A DNA stretch of 64,000 bases from an uncultured bacterium. Its GTDB lineage: Bacteria > Cyanobacteriota > Vampirovibrionia > Gastranaerophilales > Gastranaerophilaceae. The position numbers were made by a program, and so were the translations under genes. Below, piece after piece: positions 29,677-38,052 of the stretch (position 1 is the first letter of the stretch; each line of letters starts with the position of its first letter). The notes under the pieces are model-generated. The model worked only from the letters and a program-made list of their open reading frames with translations, was not told the DNA's origin and made no database searches. The stretch spans positions 124,001 to 188,000 of the forward strand of contig CAMOPX010000001.1 of NCBI GenBank assembly GCA_946622415.1. Reading direction: 5' to 3'.

Positions 29677-29764
29677 ATTAATTCCTTTGAGGTTCTTATT
29701 AATGTTTGTTATTGTATGAAGTCGCTTGCGGTTTTGCGGAAATTCATTCTGTTATTTTTATTAT

Positions 29765-29882
29765 AGATTGCTTCGTCACTTACGTTCCTCGCAATGACGT
29801 TTTCTTTAAATTGCTTTTTGTCACTTGCAATGATTTTTTTTCAATAGCTTGTCATTGCGAGGGCTTTAGCCCGTGGCAATCT
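29765..29882. repeat. Palindromic REP-like element, copy 1
   Basis: About 118 bp bounded by AGATTGC...GCAATCT. The 12-base arms CCTCGCAATGAC (29787-29798) and GTCATTGCGAGG (29851-29862) are perfect inverted repeats, so the unit can fold into a long hairpin. An identical copy lies at 30191-30308 and a longer variant at 30617-30771. Confidence 0.85.
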
Positions 29883-29883
29883 A

Positions 29884-30177
29884 CTATTGAATTATCATGT
29901 CATATAAATCTTTCCATTCGGGATTCATACTTTCTATCAATTCGATTTTCTTTTTTCTTGAGCCTGCTTTGATTTGTTTTTCTCTTTCTATTGCTTTTGT
30001 TATATCATTATATATTTCATAATATCCTAATTTATCTATTTTGTATTTTTTTGTAAAGCCATCAACCAATTTGTTTTTGTGTTCGTATATTCGCTTAACT
30101 ATATCAGATGTCACTCCTGTATAAAGAGTTCCGTTTCTTTTGTTGAATAGTATATATATGTATCCTTGTTTATTCAT
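29884..30177 (-). CDS. Small GIY-YIG nuclease-domain protein, copy 1
   Basis: A 97-residue protein of the UPF0213/YhbQ-type GIY-YIG family. GYIYILFNKRNGTLYTGVTS holds the GIY/YIG-like tyrosines, then IVKRIYEH with the active-site Arg, and AIEREKQIKAGSRKKK with the conserved Glu. It is identical to the protein at 30310-30603. Palindromic repeats flank it on both sides, like the arrangement of repeat-associated nucleases. No strong ribosome site is visible. Confidence 0.85.
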   Translation of the reverse strand: MNKQGYIYILFNKRNGTLYTGVTSDIVKRIYEHKNKLVDGFTKKYKIDKLGYYEIYNDITKAIEREKQIKAGSRKKKIELIESMNPEWKDLYDMIIQ

Positions 30178-30190
30178 TTTTGTTCTTTAT

Positions 30191-30308
30191 AGATTGCTTC
30201 GTCACTTACGTTCCTCGCAATGACGTTTTCTTTAAATTGCTTTTTGTCACTTGCAATGATTTTTTTTCAATAGCTTGTCATTGCGAGGGCTTTAGCCCGT
30301 GGCAATCT
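30191..30308. repeat. Palindromic REP-like element, copy 2
   Basis: Identical to 29765-29882, lying between the two GIY-YIG genes. Confidence 0.85.
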
Positions 30309-30309
30309 A

Positions 30310-30603
30310 CTATTGAATTATCATGTCATATAAATCTTTCCATTCGGGATTCATACTTTCTATCAATTCGATTTTCTTTTTTCTTGAGCCTGCTTTGATT
30401 TGTTTTTCTCTTTCTATTGCTTTTGTTATATCATTATATATTTCATAATATCCTAATTTATCTATTTTGTATTTTTTTGTAAAGCCATCAACCAATTTGT
30501 TTTTGTGTTCGTATATTCGCTTAACTATATCAGATGTCACTCCTGTATAAAGAGTTCCGTTTCTTTTGTTGAATAGTATATATATGTATCCTTGTTTATT
30601 CAT
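30310..30603 (-). CDS. Small GIY-YIG nuclease-domain protein, copy 2
   Basis: A 97-residue protein identical to that at 29884-30177, with the same GYIYILFNKRNGTLYTG core. It lies within the second tandem unit between palindromic copies 2 and 3. The same caveats apply: the family is a predicted DNA endonuclease, and neither copy has an obvious promoter or strong ribosome site. Confidence 0.85.
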   Translation of the reverse strand: MNKQGYIYILFNKRNGTLYTGVTSDIVKRIYEHKNKLVDGFTKKYKIDKLGYYEIYNDITKAIEREKQIKAGSRKKKIELIESMNPEWKDLYDMIIQ

Positions 30604-30616
30604 TTTTGTTCTTTAT

Positions 30617-30771
30617 AGATTGCTTCGTCACTTACGTTCCTCGCAATGACGGGTTTTTTCTTTGGATAATTCACTTTGTTCGCAATGACGGGTTGTTTCT
30701 TTGAATTGTTTTTTGTTGCAATATTTTTTTTAATAGTTTGTCATTGCGAGGGCTTTAGCCCGTGGCAATCT
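30617..30771. repeat. Palindromic REP-like element, copy 3 (expanded)
   Basis: It begins with the same AGATTGCTTCGTCACTTACG and ends in TTTAGCCCGTGGCAATCT, but an extra internal arm (TTCGCAATGACGGGTT, near 30679-30694) makes it longer than copies 1 and 2. It closes the duplicated block on the side of the RTX cluster. Confidence 0.75.
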
Positions 30772-30800
30772 GCCTTTTTACCAGCATATCATAAACAATA

Positions 30801-30836
30801 AAAAATCTCCCGATTTTAATGTATCGGGAGATTTTT
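30801..30836 (-). terminator. Terminator of the last RTX gene
   Basis: AAAAATCTCCCGAT (30801-30814) pairs with ATCGGGAGATTTTT (30823-30836), 14 bp, just after the stop of the 30851-32884 gene on the minus strand. Confidence 0.9.
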
Positions 30837-30850
30837 ATATTTTAAAGCAA

Positions 30851-32884
30851 TTATTTTTTATCAAAATATGCAATCAATTGACTGATGTCTTTGCTACCGT
30901 CTATGCTGTCTTGGATAGCAAATGATATATTGCCGTGACCGTAATTACTTTGCATCCATGAAGCAACCTCACTTTTTACACTGTCTAATTGTGTCAAATT
31001 TATACTGTTTACAAGGTTTGTTTTGCTCTTTCCTGCGGTAATAGTTTCAACTTTACCGTATCCATAACCTGTGTGGTTAAAGTTGCCGTTTCCGTCGGAT
31101 TCCGTCGTAAAGAAATTATCAATTCTGATAAAACCTTTATTTTTCTTGTCATAGATATATAATGCACTGCTTGAAGCATATCCGAAATCTGACATAAATA
31201 CTAAGTCTTTTGCTTTTGCATCCGAGAATTTTAATGTGTCAGTTCCTTGGTTTTCGTACATTTTTATATATCCGTTTAATTTGGAGATATTGTATTTATC
31301 GTCTGAACCTTGATAATCCCAAACTTCGCCTGTGCTTGCTTTAATATTATAGGTATCATTTGTTTTTAAGTTTCCTGATTCTATAACATTATTATTATTG
31401 CAAGAAGTATAAATTTTAAAGTCTTTGCTGTATGAAACATTATATTTGTTTTTACTTGCTGAATTATTGTTTTCACAATCTCTAACGACAAATCCGATTG
31501 TGTGGTCTAATGTATATGTATCGGAGCCGCCCCAATCCCATGCGTGAGCAATATCGTATGTATCGGTTTTTTCAATATATGAAAGTTTATATGTATCATT
31601 GCTTGTTGCACCTTTATCCGCTATTGCAATATTATGAGCATATGCGGTTGTTTTGTGGTTTTTCTTTGTCGGAGCTATACCTGATATATTGTATGAATCT
31701 TTGGAAGACTTATCTATTTTATTTGCTTCTACTTGGTATGTTGTTATATCAATATCATTTGAATTTTTAGAGGTGAATTTATTTTTTCCGCCGTAATCCT
31801 CAACTTTGATATTGGATACATTACTGAAGCTATACGTATCGTCACCTGAGCCGACATATTCGGTTGGTTCGTATGAGTGAGTGATTTTATAATTGTCTGT
31901 GATATTTACGTAACTTGTACCGGATTTTAGAGTATATTTATCTTTTCCGCCGTATTCGCTTATACCGAATTTCTTATCCGTGGCACCAGTCACGTTTTCA
32001 AAGGTATATTTATCTTTTCCGCCGTAATCGTCTATGCAGTTTCCATTACTTGCCATAACAATATTTTTGTATTTATAGGTGTCGTTAGATTTAGCTTCTT
32101 CACGTACTTGACTGTGACCGGTATTTGTTACCGTGTATTTATCTTTACCTGTATAATCATTAACGACTATTGTGTTGTTACTGCCATGGAGTTTATATTT
32201 GTCGTCTCCTTTTCTATCACGTATGGTAACAGTTCCAGAATTATTTGTTATATCGTAGCTATCTTTACCTTTTTTGTCATCAAATTCGCCTCTGCCGCCA
32301 TTAATATAATATTTATCGTTTCCTTTGAGGTCGTATGTTGAAAAGAAGGCGCCTGCGTTTGCATAATATTTGTCATTACCCGAATAATCATAAACTTTTT
32401 TAATCTTGCCGGCTTCATAAGAAGCGTTTATTGTATATTTATCGTTACCCTTCAGGTCAACAAATTCATCACCTCCGAGATTTATTATGTTATAAGAATT
32501 GTTTTTATTGTTGCCTATTATTTTATCGTTAGCTATTGTGTTTGTTATATTTTTAGATGTTTGATAAGAGTATAATTCGGTATTAAGGTTTTTTACGGTT
32601 CCGTTTACTTGAATATCGCCTGCGCCTGAAGAAGTAAAATAATTTTTTATCGTTGTTGTAATTGTTTTATAGGAGCTGTCAGGTTTATAAAAATTAACCG
32701 TATAAACTAAATTGTTGCCTTTTCTGTAAAAAATAGGTTTATATCCGTTTGTATATTCATCGTTACTTTTTGGTTTAAAATTAACGACAACCGGTGACGA
32801 TGCAGTATATTCCCAAGTAGAACTTTTGGTTTTTGGTGTAATATCGATATCGATATCAGCATTAATTTTTTTCGTTTTTGCCAT
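30851..32884 (-). CDS. RTX-like repeat protein, member 8 (last) of cluster
   Basis: A 677-residue protein without a signal peptide. An N-terminal module of about 130 residues contains DIDITPKTKSSTWEY and GNNLVYTVNFY...TIKNYF, like the HCBP-related domain of RTX proteins. About 18 degenerate repeats of around 20-25 residues follow, built on D-x-x-G-(N/K)-D-K-Y (LKGNDKYTI, YSGNDKYYA, YGGKDKYTF). The shared C-terminal module begins DTLKFSDAKAKDLVFMSDF and ends in a WMQSNYG helix and SQLIAYFDKK. The start at 32884 has AAGGAG; a longer frame upstream lacks support. Such repeats usually bind calcium and form beta-helices on secreted proteins; that is family knowledge. Confidence 0.75.
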   Translation of the reverse strand: MAKTKKINADIDIDITPKTKSSTWEYTASSPVVVNFKPKSNDEYTNGYKPIFYRKGNNLVYTVNFYKPDSSYKTITTTIKNYFTSSGAGDIQVNGTVKNLNTELYSYQTSKNITNTIANDKIIGNNKNNSYNIINLGGDEFVDLKGNDKYTINASYEAGKIKKVYDYSGNDKYYANAGAFFSTYDLKGNDKYYINGGRGEFDDKKGKDSYDITNNSGTVTIRDRKGDDKYKLHGSNNTIVVNDYTGKDKYTVTNTGHSQVREEAKSNDTYKYKNIVMASNGNCIDDYGGKDKYTFENVTGATDKKFGISEYGGKDKYTLKSGTSYVNITDNYKITHSYEPTEYVGSGDDTYSFSNVSNIKVEDYGGKNKFTSKNSNDIDITTYQVEANKIDKSSKDSYNISGIAPTKKNHKTTAYAHNIAIADKGATSNDTYKLSYIEKTDTYDIAHAWDWGGSDTYTLDHTIGFVVRDCENNNSASKNKYNVSYSKDFKIYTSCNNNNVIESGNLKTNDTYNIKASTGEVWDYQGSDDKYNISKLNGYIKMYENQGTDTLKFSDAKAKDLVFMSDFGYASSSALYIYDKKNKGFIRIDNFFTTESDGNGNFNHTGYGYGKVETITAGKSKTNLVNSINLTQLDSVKSEVASWMQSNYGHGNISFAIQDSIDGSKDISQLIAYFDKK

Positions 32885-32927
32885 ATTTATCTCCTTTTCT
32901 TCTTCTGTCCTTATAAAAATTTCATGC

Positions 32928-32966
32928 AAAATAACCCTGCCTGATAATATCAAGCAGGGTTATTTT
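32928..32966 (-). terminator. Intra-cluster terminator or attenuator hairpin
   Basis: AAAATAACCCTGC (32928-32940) and GCAGGGTTATTTT (32954-32966) form 13 bp, with TGAT/ATCA extending inside. It separates the last RTX gene from the rest; only 43 bases remain before that gene's ATG, so it may attenuate rather than fully stop transcription. Confidence 0.75.
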
Positions 32967-33028
32967 AAAGCCAATTGAATATAATACTCTCCATATTGCA
33001 GATTATATCACAAAAATATTTTTTTGCA

Positions 33029-35638
33029 TTATATCAAATTTTTATTAAGCCAGATTTTTTCTGATGTGTAACATTTCAATAAAGAATTAATGTCTTTTGT
33101 GTTTCCTGAATTTATTACACTTATTGCATCATTATATTTACTGTGTTTAGCGAGCCAGCCTGCCACTTTTTCTGCTATCATACCTACCGTTGCGCCAATT
33201 TCAACTTTGTTATCGTATATAGTTTCACAATCCTGATAATTGCCTGCCGCTAAATCGTTTATGTTTTTACCTACGAATATGCGTTCTATATATCCTGCGG
33301 ATTGCGTCCATTTGCTTTCGCTATTTTTAAAGAATTGATTTATTCTTATATAACCTGAACCTTTATCGTTGAATGCGTTTTTAAGATTTTTAGCCGTCAA
33401 ATTCTTTTTATTAAAGATAAATAAATCATCCGAAATATCGTCACCCGTTACATCAACTCTTTTGTATTTATCGACATTAAAGAATGTTGTTAAATCGGAT
33501 TGTTTTGCTCTTAAGAATATGGAGTCAGACATTCCGCTTTCATCTGAAATAATAAGATTTGACTTTTTATTTAAATTTACAATATATGTATCTATTGTTC
33601 CGCTTCCGTACATTGCGGCTTTTTCTTTGCCGTTATAATAGAAGGATGTATTGTGGTCAACAATGTAATCATATCTTGTTCTTTTGGTTGCACTGTCATA
33701 ATTACTTGTTGCCCAAAAACTCCATTTTCCAAGACACTTTTTTAAAGTACCGGTGTAAGATGAATTATAATTATGTTCATTAACGGTCATATTGATATAT
33801 ATTTTTTCTGCATTATACAGAGAGTCTTCCTTAAAATAATCTTTAAAAGTTATTGTTTCAAATTTATTCAATCCTGCAGGAATTTGCATAACAAGGTCAT
33901 CTCCTTTAATTGAAAAACCCTGACGCATTGCAATAAAGTAGTTACTGTAATACTCGTCGGCATCATAATTATTAAATTGACTTCCTTGAAGTTTTAGGTT
34001 GATACCAATACCGTTCGGAGCGGGGTTACCTATTGTTATGGTATCATTGCCGTCGCCTGTTGTGTGGTTAATATAAATATCACCGCTTGTTAATACATTT
34101 ATTGTGTCGTTACCTTGTCCTCCGCTGATTGTATTCGCGGAATTTTTTACGGTTATTGTATCATTTCCGCCGCCCGTTAAAATCATTTTTACTGAACCTG
34201 TGCCCTGAATCGTTACATTATCGGCTTTTTTGGTTCCAAAGAATTTATTTTGCATAACGGATGAATCAATTGTATAATTTCTTGTCATTTGAACATTAAG
34301 GTTTTTATCTTCACTTCTGAAATTAACGGGAATATATTCTTGTCCGTTTATAAATAAATTTAAACTGCCGCTGTTTTCGCCATATTTCCAATAGGTACTA
34401 ATATCTTTTATAGTGGTTTTTTCTGTTTTTATAGATTTTCCGCTATTAAATGTGCGATATAAATATAAATCTTTTCCGTCTGCGGAGTAACCTTTTCTGA
34501 TATCATCAGCACCGTTTATTTTAAGATAAACGTCCTCGGTGAAATTATTTAAATATATGGTATCATTTCCGTCGCCATTGTTTATGACAACGGTTTTATA
34601 TCCGTCACTGTTAAGATAGATTTTGTCATTTCCTTTACCTGCATTTATTATATCGTTACCCCGACCTGTATATATTTTATCCGCTTTTTTGCTTCCATGG
34701 AGATAATCACCGAAATTTACACTTTCGGCGCCGTAATTTGTTCCTGTGACATTTCTTTTTTTATCCCCGTAAACATCAATCATCGTATAGTTCAATCTGT
34801 TTAATAACAATTTTTCATGCTCGGAATCGAATTCATTTATATAAATATAATCTTCAAGACTGCTTGATAAACCGTCATTGAGGTCAAAATAATCTGATAG
34901 TGTTTGTGTTGCGGCTTTTTTATTGGAATAGTTATCATAATTATCTATGTAGAGATTTTTGCCGATTTTTCTGAACCCGTTATAAGAAGGAGAGAAGAAA
35001 TCAAGAATTGTTTTTGCTTCTTTGCCGTCGCCCGTGAATTTTAAAGTGTCGTTTCCTTTGTCGAGTCCGAAGGTAATTTCTTTTCTTCCGCCTCCATTGA
35101 TATAAATCTTATCTTTGCCTTTATAAGCGTCAATATTGTCATCACCTGTGCCTGTATAGATTTTATCCGCTTTTTTGCTTCCGAGTATAGTTTCGTTATA
35201 AAAAGAACCTTTAATGGTTTGACCTTTTTTGGCTTTTGTTTTATCTATAGTTTTTGCAAAAAAGTCATTATGTAAAAAGCCGTTTTGACTTGACATGGTG
35301 AGTCCTTGTGCAAAATCAGCTCTAAACGGATTATCAATATTTATTCTTCCGATTTCGGTTGAATTGTAATAAATTGCGATAAAAATACCATTTTTACCGT
35401 ATTTTCCCGTATCAAAAGAATGAGCTTCCGTATCTCCTTCAAAACGGATATTAAGCTTTTCACCTTTTGATAAAATTGCAGTATTGTTTCCGATTAGTTT
35501 ACCATCGGAAATATCAAATTCGATGGTGTCATCTCCGCCTCCGAGATTGAAAATTTCATCATTACTTGTACCTGTTGCCCATGTATTTTCATCCCAGCCG
35601 GTATAAGTATTACCTTCATGATATGCACCTTCACCCAT
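33029..35638 (-). CDS. RTX-like repeat protein, member 7 of cluster
   Basis: An 869-residue protein. The N-terminus MGEGAYHEGNTYTGWDENTW leads into NDEIFNLGGGDDTIEF. Classic RTX-style blocks alternate with HCBP-like modules: GSKKADKIYTGTGDDNID, GSKKADKIYTGRGNDIIN and GGGNDTITV, each followed by a GNDLxI...IKDYF-type stretch. The C-terminal module resembles the other paralogues (LFIFNKKNLTAKNLKNAF, GYIRINQFF, VAGWLAKHSKYNDAISVI). There is no signal peptide, which fits type I export of RTX proteins. The ATG at 35638 follows AAGGAGAATAA; a longer frame upstream would overlap the preceding gene. Confidence 0.75.
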   Translation of the reverse strand: MGEGAYHEGNTYTGWDENTWATGTSNDEIFNLGGGDDTIEFDISDGKLIGNNTAILSKGEKLNIRFEGDTEAHSFDTGKYGKNGIFIAIYYNSTEIGRINIDNPFRADFAQGLTMSSQNGFLHNDFFAKTIDKTKAKKGQTIKGSFYNETILGSKKADKIYTGTGDDNIDAYKGKDKIYINGGGRKEITFGLDKGNDTLKFTGDGKEAKTILDFFSPSYNGFRKIGKNLYIDNYDNYSNKKAATQTLSDYFDLNDGLSSSLEDYIYINEFDSEHEKLLLNRLNYTMIDVYGDKKRNVTGTNYGAESVNFGDYLHGSKKADKIYTGRGNDIINAGKGNDKIYLNSDGYKTVVINNGDGNDTIYLNNFTEDVYLKINGADDIRKGYSADGKDLYLYRTFNSGKSIKTEKTTIKDISTYWKYGENSGSLNLFINGQEYIPVNFRSEDKNLNVQMTRNYTIDSSVMQNKFFGTKKADNVTIQGTGSVKMILTGGGNDTITVKNSANTISGGQGNDTINVLTSGDIYINHTTGDGNDTITIGNPAPNGIGINLKLQGSQFNNYDADEYYSNYFIAMRQGFSIKGDDLVMQIPAGLNKFETITFKDYFKEDSLYNAEKIYINMTVNEHNYNSSYTGTLKKCLGKWSFWATSNYDSATKRTRYDYIVDHNTSFYYNGKEKAAMYGSGTIDTYIVNLNKKSNLIISDESGMSDSIFLRAKQSDLTTFFNVDKYKRVDVTGDDISDDLFIFNKKNLTAKNLKNAFNDKGSGYIRINQFFKNSESKWTQSAGYIERIFVGKNINDLAAGNYQDCETIYDNKVEIGATVGMIAEKVAGWLAKHSKYNDAISVINSGNTKDINSLLKCYTSEKIWLNKNLI

Positions 35639-35687
35639 ATTTATTCTCCTTATTAAATTAATTACACTCAATTTATTTAGTAAAACT

Positions 35688-38009
35688 TTATTTAGTAAAA
35701 TAGGCAATCAAATCTTGCAATGCTTCTGCATTGGTATCTTGATTTTGTAATACATTCATTACAGAACCGCCTGTACCTAAATATAACGATACATCTGATT
35801 TAATTTGATTTATGAAGTTGAAATCAACGGATAATGTACTTTTACCCGCTTTTATTGTTTCGATTGCGGTATCACTTTTGCCTGTAATATTGTATTCGCT
35901 AACGGAAAAATAGTTATCTACACAAATATAACCGTTGGTTTTCTTATTAAATAAAATCAAAGAGTTGTCTTGATAGTCATCTTCTGAAATATTTGCCATG
36001 AATACAATATCTTTCTTTTTGATATCGGTTAATTTTAAAATATCATTTCCGCCGTCGTCTTTAATTTTCATTTCACCTTTCATTTTAGATATGTTATAAA
36101 TATCATCTCCGCCATAATCTTTTATATCGCCCGTAGAATTTTTAATATTGTATATATCTTTTGTGTTGCCCATATCGATTACATTAAATTCTCTCGAGAG
36201 ATTAAAGTTATAAGTATCTTTGTAATCACTGCCTGTTATAATACTTCCTTTGAATACATTTTTAAAATTAAAGGTATTATTTCCTTCGCCCGTAATAGTA
36301 ATATTTCTGGAATTTTTTACGTTAAATTTATTTTTACCGCCGTCATCATAAATGGTAACGTAATTTGTATAATTAATATTGTATGTATCTTTATTGGCGC
36401 CGATGTCATTTATTGCTATTTTATTAAGTATATGGGTTTCTTTTTTCTTTTTGTCATATGTTCCGTTTATGTTATAGGTATCTTTTCCTGAATCATCATA
36501 AACAGTATGACCACCAATTTCTCCTGAAAAAGTTGCTAAAAAATTGTATTTATCGTTGCCTGATTTATCCTCAATAACTACAAATGCGCTATCTGTATTT
36601 TTATAGGTATCATTTCCGCCGTCATCTTTTATCGTCCGATAACCTGTTGGATCTTTCGTGATGGCATTATAGTTTTGTGTATATCTAAAATTATATTTAT
36701 CATCGGATTTGCCGTTATCTACAACAAAAATATCGGATACAATACCATTCGTTAGACTGCCGGTAAATGAATATTTGTCTTTTCCGCCTTGGTCTTTTAT
36801 ATCAATATTTTTGGAGCCGTCTTTAATTGTATATTTATCGCTGCCGCCATTTTCTAAAATAACGAGTTTTTCTGTTTGTTCAATCGTATATTTATCTTTA
36901 CCTTTTGTATCTATTATAGACGCATTTTTAACTGTGAATAATGTATATTTATCGTTTCCTGTAATATCTGCAATTGAGTTAGTTTCTAACAAATTATCGG
37001 AATAATGTGAAACATTTTTCAATTCATATCTGTCATTACCTTTTAAATCCGCAATTAAGAAATTCCATTTTCCGTATTCTTCTTCTTTTGTATCAATGTT
37101 TTCTATTTTGTATTTATCGCTGCCTTTTTTGTCTACTAATTGTATACCCCTGGAATTAGTAATTGTATAGTTATCTTTGCCGGCTGAATCGGTTATTGTA
37201 TGTCCGTAATATTCGCCATCAGGCAGAGAATTTTCGATAGTATATTTATCGTTTCCTTTCAGGTCATTAACTTCTGACGCACTGCTATTGTATAAATAGT
37301 ATTTATCGTTTCCTTTGTAATCATTTGCATATATTTTTGCGTAATCATCCGCTGTATATTTGTCATTTCCGCTACAATCATAAGCATAAAGTATACTATC
37401 CGTTATTTTTGCTTCATAGGTATCTTTACCTTTGTAATCACATATATAACATTCAGCAAAACCTGAGTTTAATGAATATTTGTCATTTCCGTTAAATTCA
37501 TAAAATACGGTAGGGTCTGATTGGTTAATTGTATATTCGTCATTACCTTTTAAATCCAAAATATAATCTCCCCCGTCGCCCGAGAGTGCTAATTTGGCAT
37601 TTTTCTTGTTTGAAGCCAATATGTAATCTTGCGCCGTTGACGGTTCAATGGCAGCAAACAAACCGTTTTTGCCCAAGATTGTATTTTTATCAATATAACA
37701 ATCTTTGCCGCAAATGTTTATTGTTTTATCAAATTCTCCAAGCAAACCGTTAAAGTAATTTTTTACCGTTGTTGTGAGGAGTTTTTTCTTTGCGTGGGTT
37801 ATACTATCTTTGAATAATGTTTTTATTACGAGATTGTTCCCTTGCTTGTAGGCAAAATTAACGTAATTTAAATTACTGTGTCCCGTTAAATCAACATTGA
37901 AATACGAACACAATGTAGAGTTACCGCCTTTATACATATAAATTGTATCTTTGCTTTTTGGCGTAACCGTACAATTAAATTCGTTATAAAAATTCTTTGT
38001 TTTTGCCAT
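35688..38009 (-). CDS. RTX-like repeat protein, member 6 of cluster
   Basis: A 773-residue protein of the GxDKY subtype. Its N-terminal module has CTVTPKSKDTIYMYKG and GNNLVIKTLF...TVKNYF. More than twenty repeats follow (LKGNDEYTI, FNGNDKYSL, YKGKDTYEA, TKGKDKYTI and so on). The shared C-terminal module runs from NDILKLTDIKKKDIVFMANI through GYICVDNYFS and IETIKAGKSTLS to LQDLIAYFTK. The start has AAGGAGAGTATA. It lies 49 bases before the next gene, suggesting operonic expression. No signal peptide. Confidence 0.75.
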   Translation of the reverse strand: MAKTKNFYNEFNCTVTPKSKDTIYMYKGGNSTLCSYFNVDLTGHSNLNYVNFAYKQGNNLVIKTLFKDSITHAKKKLLTTTVKNYFNGLLGEFDKTINICGKDCYIDKNTILGKNGLFAAIEPSTAQDYILASNKKNAKLALSGDGGDYILDLKGNDEYTINQSDPTVFYEFNGNDKYSLNSGFAECYICDYKGKDTYEAKITDSILYAYDCSGNDKYTADDYAKIYANDYKGNDKYYLYNSSASEVNDLKGNDKYTIENSLPDGEYYGHTITDSAGKDNYTITNSRGIQLVDKKGSDKYKIENIDTKEEEYGKWNFLIADLKGNDRYELKNVSHYSDNLLETNSIADITGNDKYTLFTVKNASIIDTKGKDKYTIEQTEKLVILENGGSDKYTIKDGSKNIDIKDQGGKDKYSFTGSLTNGIVSDIFVVDNGKSDDKYNFRYTQNYNAITKDPTGYRTIKDDGGNDTYKNTDSAFVVIEDKSGNDKYNFLATFSGEIGGHTVYDDSGKDTYNINGTYDKKKKETHILNKIAINDIGANKDTYNINYTNYVTIYDDGGKNKFNVKNSRNITITGEGNNTFNFKNVFKGSIITGSDYKDTYNFNLSREFNVIDMGNTKDIYNIKNSTGDIKDYGGDDIYNISKMKGEMKIKDDGGNDILKLTDIKKKDIVFMANISEDDYQDNSLILFNKKTNGYICVDNYFSVSEYNITGKSDTAIETIKAGKSTLSVDFNFINQIKSDVSLYLGTGGSVMNVLQNQDTNAEALQDLIAYFTK

Positions 38010-38052
38010 TATACTCTCCTTGATTATTTCGTATTGATTTCAGTCGGATTGT

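Larger units (their letters stand above)
29761..30186. repeat. 426-bp tandem duplication, unit 1
   Basis: The segment starting TTATAGATTGCTTCG recurs at exactly 426-base spacing (29761, 30187, 30613). Each full unit contains one palindromic element and one GIY-YIG gene. Units 1 and 2 look identical base for base; the third is only the beginning of a unit. Confidence 0.9.
30187..30612. repeat. 426-bp tandem duplication, unit 2
   Basis: A perfect direct repeat of 29761-30186 as far as can be read, including gene and palindrome. The lack of divergence implies a very recent duplication or ongoing conversion, or an assembly artefact. Confidence 0.9.

Noticed and set aside
29706-30398. Plus-strand reading frames of 88 and 72 codons across the GIY-YIG/palindrome block
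   Set aside because: They run antisense to the clearly recognisable GIY-YIG genes and through the palindromes; they repeat only because the DNA repeats.
27156-30603. Insertion sequence or prophage next to the GIY-YIG genes
   Set aside because: No transposase, integrase or phage structural gene is visible.
29761-30771. CRISPR array
   Set aside because: The repeats are 426 bp apart with coding sequence between them; there are no short regular spacers and no cas genes.
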